Shown: piece after piece, positions 57,888 to 64,000 of the stretch
Layout: the number at the start of each line of letters is the position of its first letter
Position numbering within the stretch: the first letter of the stretch is position 1
DNA from: Nymphaea colorata
Lineage: Eukaryota > Streptophyta > Magnoliopsida > Nymphaeales > Nymphaeaceae
Assembly (NCBI RefSeq): GCF_008831285.2
Contig: NC_045142.1
Span: 22,073,354 to 22,137,353 of the forward strand
Reading direction: 5' to 3'
Length of the DNA stretch: 64,000 nucleotides
Position numbers and translations under genes: made by a program
The notes under the pieces: generated by a model
What the model was told of the DNA's origin: nothing
Database searches by the model: none
Seen by the model: the letters and a program-made list of their open reading frames with translations, nothing else

Positions 57888-60418
57888 AGGTTCTTGTCTC
57901 ACAAGTTTATCCTATTCCTCTTGATTCCATGTATCAAACCTTCCCGGCTATGAACTGTGTCTGTCAATACGATTGCTACTTTTGAGGCAGGAAAAGTGAA
58001 AACCAAACAGAAGCAGAAACTGAAAAAAAAAAATTTCCCTTACGATGAGTCCAAAACAGTATTGCTCTACCAAACGCAAGAAAAATGGGCCAAGATATAT
58101 TCTAACCTCCCCCACCACCCCAACAAAACCCCCAAAAAAATAATAATAATAACTCGCTAAACGAATAGCTTGCAGTCAGGAAGAATCGTGCCCTCTTTAA
58201 GTTCTATAAATTGTGTGAATCAACATTACCTTAGAAAGCAACCAACAATCATGTATAACTTTCATAGTGTCATCACGCCCTGCCATCACTAAGATCGAAA
58301 GAAATTCATGACTGCTCAAATCAAGAGCAAGAATATGGACTTGTAGCGAATCTGAAACTGTAAGTATCCCTTATGTTCATTTTTGACATGCAATTTCCCA
58401 TTAACTATGCAATTTTACTAATTTAGCTAGCGATTGTATACTTGCCTGCTCAAACTCTTTTCTGCCTTTCCAATTTTCAAGACTCTACTCGAACGATCTA
58501 ATCTCAGACAAGATACCCAACAATTTTTGTACCTTAATCCCCTCCAGCTTTCGAGACAACTCTTGGCAACAGGTTTTACGCTCAACTAAAACAACAACCG
58601 GGCAACCACTATCACCGAACAAGAGCAGAAAGAACAAACTTCTACACAACTGACCAGAAATGCCGACAATTCTTCGCCCACCATTGCCGACATACTGAGC
58701 TCATCAACTCGTGTAAATCACAAAATTCTCGAGGAACCAACTTTGAAACCAAAAAGCAAGACATAAACGACCACTGGATGAACTGCATAAAGAGAAAAGC
58801 GTATTTAGGGGCTTTACTTCCTGGATAACTTTGGGCCTCTGCGACTTATCGACGCTTAATGGCGAAATACTCGATGGTCTTCTTCTTCCGCCCTTTGTAG
58901 ACGGTCTGATCAAAAGGAGTCAATAGGTGAGAAGGAAATCAATGACGAAGAACGATGAAGAAGGAATTGCCGGAGGAATCCGATTTTCCGAGCCATTGAG
59001 AAGGCGAAGGAACATTACCGAGTGCTTGCTCCGGCCGATCTCCTCGTAGTTGTGATTCTGATTCATCTAGGATTACGGGTTTCGTCAGAGACTGGAAGAA
59101 TGAAAGGAAACAGAGCGTAGAATGGGGTGGTAGAGAGAGAGAGAAACAGAGACAGAGAGAGAGAGAGAGAGAGAGAGGCGGGCAATTTGGATACCGTGAT
59201 TACTCAATAAAAGTTATAAATCAAGGCCACGTATTATCTGCGCCACGTATGGAAAATACGAATGAATTAGTCACGTGTCGTGTAACCCTTTTGTCTCTTT
59301 TTTTGTAAATGAACATAACTGTGCGTCATCTACTAACGAAATGGAAATGCTCTCAGGTTCCAGACTCGTTTTCATTACGACAACTTTCATCCGGGGCCCA
59401 ACATTTAATCGTACATTCGGAGAAGTACATGGAGGTTTTGAATTTTTTATATAATTCTTTTACTGTGGACCACAACAGTCTCCTTATCTATCAAAGGCGC
59501 ACCTTTTTATGTGAAGGACACTGTGTTTGTTGTAGGGAATCACCTTACATAATTTATTTATTTTTGTAATTCCATGGGCTCTTTAAAAACAAATTTGTTA
59601 AAGAAATTACTTTTAAAGGGTTTATGAATTTAATTAATTTATTTTGTTTTGCGTAAAATGAGGGCAATTTGAGTGTTATGGTCATAAGAATGGATAGGAC
59701 GCCCCTATTGGACATATTAAAAATAACAAATAATTATCAATTAAATATAGCTTAAAACTACAACTATAAAATAACAGCACGTATTACATCAAAGTGTTTT
59801 TAAGAAACCATTGTAATTTATTTGTTAGTAGTATTGAAAGGCTCGGCATTGGGGGGGGGGTACTGGATGGGTACTTGGTATTTGACCCGGATTGAAACTT
59901 GAAAATTGATCAATAATTTATTTTTAATATTATTTTTATTTATTTACATATTCAATTATATATATTTTATTACCATTACTCATATTCATATATTATTTTA
60001 TATTAAAATATATGTTAACCTTATATCCATCTCCGGCTTTAAGTGTTTGGTTGCTTCAGGCCCTTTTGATTCCTGCCTCCTTCACAACTCCTTTTCTCCT
60101 CCTTTTTTCTTCTCCTCTAACTCCCATACTCTAAGAAAAGCAAACTGGTGCTTTTGGTGTGCAAATTTCGGTCCCCTCTTTTTTTTTGTATCTAGTATGC
60201 ACTTGGTGTTGTAATTATGTTTTGTTATTAATGAAAGTTTTTATGTGTTTAATTTTCTGCATTGTGCTTAACTTAGAAGCTAAAAGGGAAAGTCTCTTCC
60301 CCAAAAACATGCATCTCTACATACACTTGTATAATATGTTATTATGAATCTGTATTTTATACTGAAAGTTTTGGCCATAGCGAGAATCTATGCAAACCAT
60401 GAGTTATGAAAGAGAACT
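57888..60418 (-). repeat. Segmental duplication, copy B (RUK promoter to intron 2)
   Basis: Aligns with 32867-35275 in the same orientation, 25 kb away. Compared with copy A it has an extra block of about 43 bases near 58650-58695, one of about 20 near 58270, a longer (GA)n tract at 59131-59176 and a run of about ten G near 59850. It ends where the LINE begins. Confidence 0.9.
58818..59066 (-). pseudogene. RUNKEL exons 1-2, duplicated and frameshifted
   Basis: Exon 1 copy (59066-59019) starts ATGAATCAGAATCACAACTA and keeps its GTAATG donor. Exon 2 copy (58905-58818) keeps its acceptor. Exon 2 is 88 bases instead of 90: two A residues are lost in the ATTAAAAGC run, at the codon for the kinase lysine (Lys33), giving FAIK followed by Arg-Arg and a TAA stop. 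Exons 3-10 are absent. The copied promoter could still be transcribed, but only a peptide of about 35 residues could result. Confidence 0.9.
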
Positions 60419-60526
60419 TTTGTTGGGGATTGATCTTCTCTCTCCTAGGGCACTGGTGACCTCGTCATTGTGGAAGTGGAAGCTGACGGCTGCAGTGGGC
60501 CTCTGGCCCAGCAGGCACTACCGACA

Positions 60527-62068
60527 ATGGGAGATCCTAGCGACAGCAGAGACCCTATGGTTTTGGGTGGTGTTGAAGACGTTGTTGGTGGGGGAGAGGA
60601 GCTCGCTTCACCCTCCAGTGCCGAAAAGGGCATATCATGGGCTGCTATTGTGGATGGGGGAAATCCTACGGCTAAGATGAACATGCCTCCTCTAGAGAAG
60701 AAAGAGGTGGCAGGGAAGAGGCGTCTGGTCATCTCACAACAATCTTACCAAGTCCTCTGTCAGCCATTCAGGTTTAGTGCCATAGCCACTCTAGCTGGGG
60801 GGGCTGGGAAAGGTTGTCTGGGTTATAGCTTTATCTTCACGAGCCTCAAAAGCTTATGGCCTGGCATCACCAACTTAAGGTTCACTTCAGTGGGGAAAGG
60901 TATGTTTCTCCTTCTCACCTCCTCTGAAGAAGATCTGAAACATATTCTGTCGCCTGATAGATGGTATGTAGGAGGTAGGCCTCTCATTGCTAACCAGTGG
61001 CATCCTGGAATGCCTATGAGGATTGAAAGTTTCAATCGAGTGCGCATCTGGATACGACTGTCAGAACTGCCAGTCGAATGGTGGAACCCTCGTATTTTTA
61101 TTGACATCGCTGAATTAATTGGTGGTTCATTTGTGGAAGCTGATGAGTATACCAAGCATCTCCAATGTTTTGGTTTTGCCCGAATCAAAATTGAAATTCC
61201 GCTTGGGCTCATGCCTATTTCAAAGATCGAACTTGAGGTCACAGGGGGAAAAATTTTTGTCCAAACCATTGAGTATGAAACTAAAGTCAAATATTGTCAT
61301 AGATGTGGTTCCACTGCTCATTTTGAGGGCTCCTGCTTGGTGGCAGAGGCAGTCCAGGAAGGGGAAAAGGTCACTGCCAACGCTTGGCAATCGGTTAAAA
61401 CCCCTAGAAGAAGACCACAACCCATCAAGAGAACAGAGGATGTGTAGTCAAAACATAATAAGTTTGAACCCCTATCTCATATGGTGGAGGAGATAATTGT
61501 TGGGGAAAACTCTTCTGGTGGTCTAGGCGATAGGGTCACAGCTTGCGAAACAGAGAATGTGCAGGAGTCATGTTTGCCTGTCACCACTGACATAGCAGAG
61601 CCAGGCAATGTAGCGGGAGTCCCAGACTTGCAGATCACATACCTGCAGACCAGAAGCAAAGACAAGCAGGGCCCCCACCATAACCCATCGGGCCTTCCTC
61701 AACCTGTGACTGCTACAAGGAGTGGCCCAAACCCTCTGACAGGCCATAACAATGATCCAATGGCAGATAAGGTAAAGAAAAGACCACTCAAGCACAAAGA
61801 AGTTAATGGAGCAAAAAAACGGATCAGTCCTCCCAATTTAGGTGTCCAAGTAGAGAAGGCGGGAGGGAGACTACAAGACAATCAATTACATGCGATGGAG
61901 GGGTCAACCCAGGAGTATAAGGAGGAAGCCCCTTCAGACGACATGGATATAGGCATAATTGAAGAACAGCTAGCTCCCGAGGCGATGGCGGATGACAAGG
62001 CTGACGACTTACCAATTAACAAGTTGGTTAGTGGGGAAGGGAGGGGACACAACCATCCCTGCCCATGA
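60527..62068 (+). pseudogene. LINE ORF1 (DUF4283 and zinc knuckle), single stop
   Basis: ORF1 proteins of plant L1 elements bind the element RNA. From the first ATG in frame (60527) the frame runs 514 codons to TGA at 62066-62068, interrupted only by one TAG at 61445-61447. The N-terminal third is Gly/Ala-rich; then comes the DUF4283-type region (ISQQSYQVLCQPFRF through WHPGMPM and VRIWIRLSELPVEWW), then the knuckle CHRCGSTAHFEGSC. The C-terminal part is hydrophilic. The final codon overlaps the ORF2 start as ATGA. Confidence 0.85.
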
Positions 62069-64000
62069 ACATCCTAGCTTGGAACGTCCGAGGGCTGGCG
62101 GCTCCTCCAGCCCAGCATGAGTTCTTACGAACTCTGAGATCTTCGAAGTCCACCATTGCCTTTGCAATTGACACTAAGCTTAATTCAGAACAACTTCAGA
62201 AGTTCCAGTTCAAGCTCCCAGCCAAACGCCTTATCTCCAATATCCACACTTCAGGACCTTGGGCGCGCATCATTGCTCTATGGGACCCGTTGGAGGTGAT
62301 GCTCCAAAACTGGTATGCTCACCCTCATTGTATTGTTTCTCAATTTTATAACATCTCTTCAGGCCAATCTTTTGTGGTTATCGGGGTCTATTTACATACT
62401 GATTTTATAATAAGGAAGGGTCTCTTTCCTACCCTTCTTGCAACTCTGAACCTTTGCAGTGCACCAATCATCTGTATGGAGACTTTAATGCAGTACTTAA
62501 CACCCACGAGAAAACTGGGAGAGTGCCCGCTCTTCAAGCTTGTCTCGCCTTATCTGATTTTGTTTCTCAGTCAGCTCTCACTGAAGTGTCTTGCCCGGAT
62601 GCGAAATTCACATGGACCAATAACCGGATGGGGCTTGAGAACGTCATGTCCAAGATCGACAGATGCTATATGTCCAAGGAGTGGGTCGATGATCCAGATT
62701 TGATGGTGATCCTGGAAGTGCTCCCTAGGACCACATCTGATCACAATCCAATTTTGCTTCACATATCTAAGCGCAAGTTCAGAACTTGGGGTCGTACCAC
62801 TTTTCGGCATTTTCAGTATTGGCAGGACATCGCTGGGTATAGTGACCAAGTGGTGTCAGCCTGGATGGTCGACACATGGGGTTGTGCGATGATTAAACTC
62901 ATTCATAAATTGGAAACCACTAGGGATAAACTGAAAATGTGGTGCAAGGGTGGGGCCAATGACTTACCCCTCCAAATTATGGAATTAAAATCCAAGATTA
63001 AACTCCTCCAGTCCCTAAGTGAAAGTGGCCACCCTGAGGCGATAGAAGAGGAATGCAACCTTAAGATCGATCTGTCCAAGTTATTGCGCTTAGAAGAATG
63101 TCTATGGCGTCAAAAATCTAGAATAAAGTGGTTGAGGGATGGTGACCTTAATACTAAGTTTTTCCAGGGTATCGCCAATGGTAGGAGACGGAGGAACAAG
63201 ATTGCCTCCATTTCCCATGACAGACGACTCCTCACCGACATGCCTGAGATTTTTACAGCTTGCACGGATTATTTTGCTGGCCTGTCAGGGACCTCTGATG
63301 GTGCCGGGAATCTACCATCCTCTCTCGCTCCAGGCCCCACAGTGTCGCCAGAGGAGAATGCTGACCTGCTGAAACCTATAATTGCTATAGAAATCCATTG
63401 GGCAGTAATGGAGGCTGACAGGGATTCTGCGCCTGGCCCAGACGGCTTTGGCAATAGCTTCTTCCAGAGGAACTGGAATATTGTCCAGGAAGCAGTAGCA
63501 GGGGCGATTTGTGGTTTCTTTGACTCCGAAAAATTGGTGAAGTCTATCAACAAGACCCACATTATTCTTCTCCCCAAGGAGCAAGGTGCTATGCAGGTGG
63601 ACAAACTTCGACCCATCTCTCTCTGCACAAGCACGCTGAAATTCATCACGAGGATTATGGTCCAGCGTATGAGGCCTATACTTAACAGAATCATATCCAA
63701 GAACCAAAGTGCCTTTCTGCCCGAAAGATGCATACAGGACAGTTTCCTTCTAATCCAAGAAATAGTTCACATATTGCATAACAGTAAGAAACCAACAGCC
63801 TGTGTTAAGATAGACTTAAGTAAGGCGTATGACAGTCAACTGGGTCTTCTTGAAGGCTGCTCTTTACCTTCTTGGGTTTCATGATCTATGGATACAGAAA
63901 GTTATGACTATCGTCACTTCAGTCACTTCAGCCCTGCTTATCAATGGCAAAGAAGGGACTTGGTTTGTGAACAAGAGAGGACTTAGACAGGGGGATCCAC
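62065..64000 (+). pseudogene. LINE ORF2 (endonuclease and reverse transcriptase), frameshifted, partial
   Basis: Starts MNILAWNVRGLA, the first motif of the apurinic-type endonuclease. A one-base frameshift near 62470 precedes YGDFNAVL in the next frame, and SDHNPI closes the endonuclease. The reverse transcriptase begins with SAPGPDGFGNSFFQ, RPISLCTSTLKF and KNQSAFLPERCIQDS. A second frameshift of two bases near 63833, just after KIDLSKAYD, moves to a frame that ends the window at GLRQGDP. The catalytic box lies beyond the window. Confidence 0.9.

Larger units (their letters stand above)
60419..64000 (+). mobile_element. L1-type LINE, runs off the window
   Basis: Two ORFs in L1 order, the second with endonuclease and reverse transcriptase. 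The 5' end lies at about 60419, exactly where similarity to the RUK upstream duplication is lost, so the LINE probably inserted into that duplicated DNA. The 3' end, poly-A tail and target duplication lie beyond 64000. Both ORFs carry inactivating lesions. Confidence 0.9.

Noticed and set aside
1-64000. CRISPR arrays, rRNA genes and tRNA genes
   Set aside because: No regularly spaced repeats, no rRNA-like blocks, and no A/B-box pairs with a cloverleaf were seen. TGGTATCAGAGC at 40579 is a retroelement primer site, not a tRNA gene.

Overview
This window is nuclear DNA of a flowering plant. It has spliced genes with GT-AG introns, an AT-rich intergenic background, many (GA)n, (CT)n and (TA)n microsatellites, MITE-like elements, and relics of Copia, Gypsy, LINE and pararetrovirus origin. 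The species cannot be fixed from the sequence alone.

The left part (1-35 kb) is gene-bearing. Four genes look intact: a plastid acyl carrier protein (+, 8019-11026, 4 exons, 140 aa); a NET3-type actin-binding NETWORKED protein (+, 16313-17520, 2 coding exons, 262 aa, with a leader intron); a small GPI-type arabinogalactan-like protein (-, 20642-21013, 123 aa); and a complete RUNKEL/ULK4-like kinase-HEAT protein (-, 33994-24914, 10 exons, 1379 aa). Between them lie AT-rich spacers with several degenerate MITEs and short tandem duplications. The four genes act in different processes (fatty-acid synthesis, actin/membrane contact, cell wall, cytokinesis), and nothing suggests joint regulation.

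The right part (35-64 kb) is a graveyard of duplicated gene pieces and transposons. In order it holds: a broken endogenous pararetrovirus segment (about 35990-37550) joined in frame to a copy of part of RUNKEL exon 8 (37552-38445, inverted relative to the gene); a cysteine-rich open frame of unknown origin; an intron-containing, decayed SCD2-like pseudogene (39675-48750) split by a Copia retrotransposon (40293-45441); a tandemly duplicated leader-like segment and a PPR-like terminal exon (49.1-50.5 kb); a degenerate Ty3/Gypsy element (51.4-56.8 kb) ending at half of a hAT-type MITE; a second copy of the RUNKEL promoter plus exons 1-2 (57888-60418), inactivated by a 2-base deletion at the kinase lysine codon; and an L1-type LINE that starts where that duplication ends and runs off the window.

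The main theme is repeated fragmentary duplication of RUNKEL around the intact gene, once within a viral relic and once as a promoter-plus-first-exons segment. Next come the unusual flanks of the Copia element, which sits between two diverged direct repeats of about 130-170 bp. No wholly new system could be demonstrated. The virus-RUNKEL chimera and the cysteine-rich frame next to it are the best candidates for a closer look.
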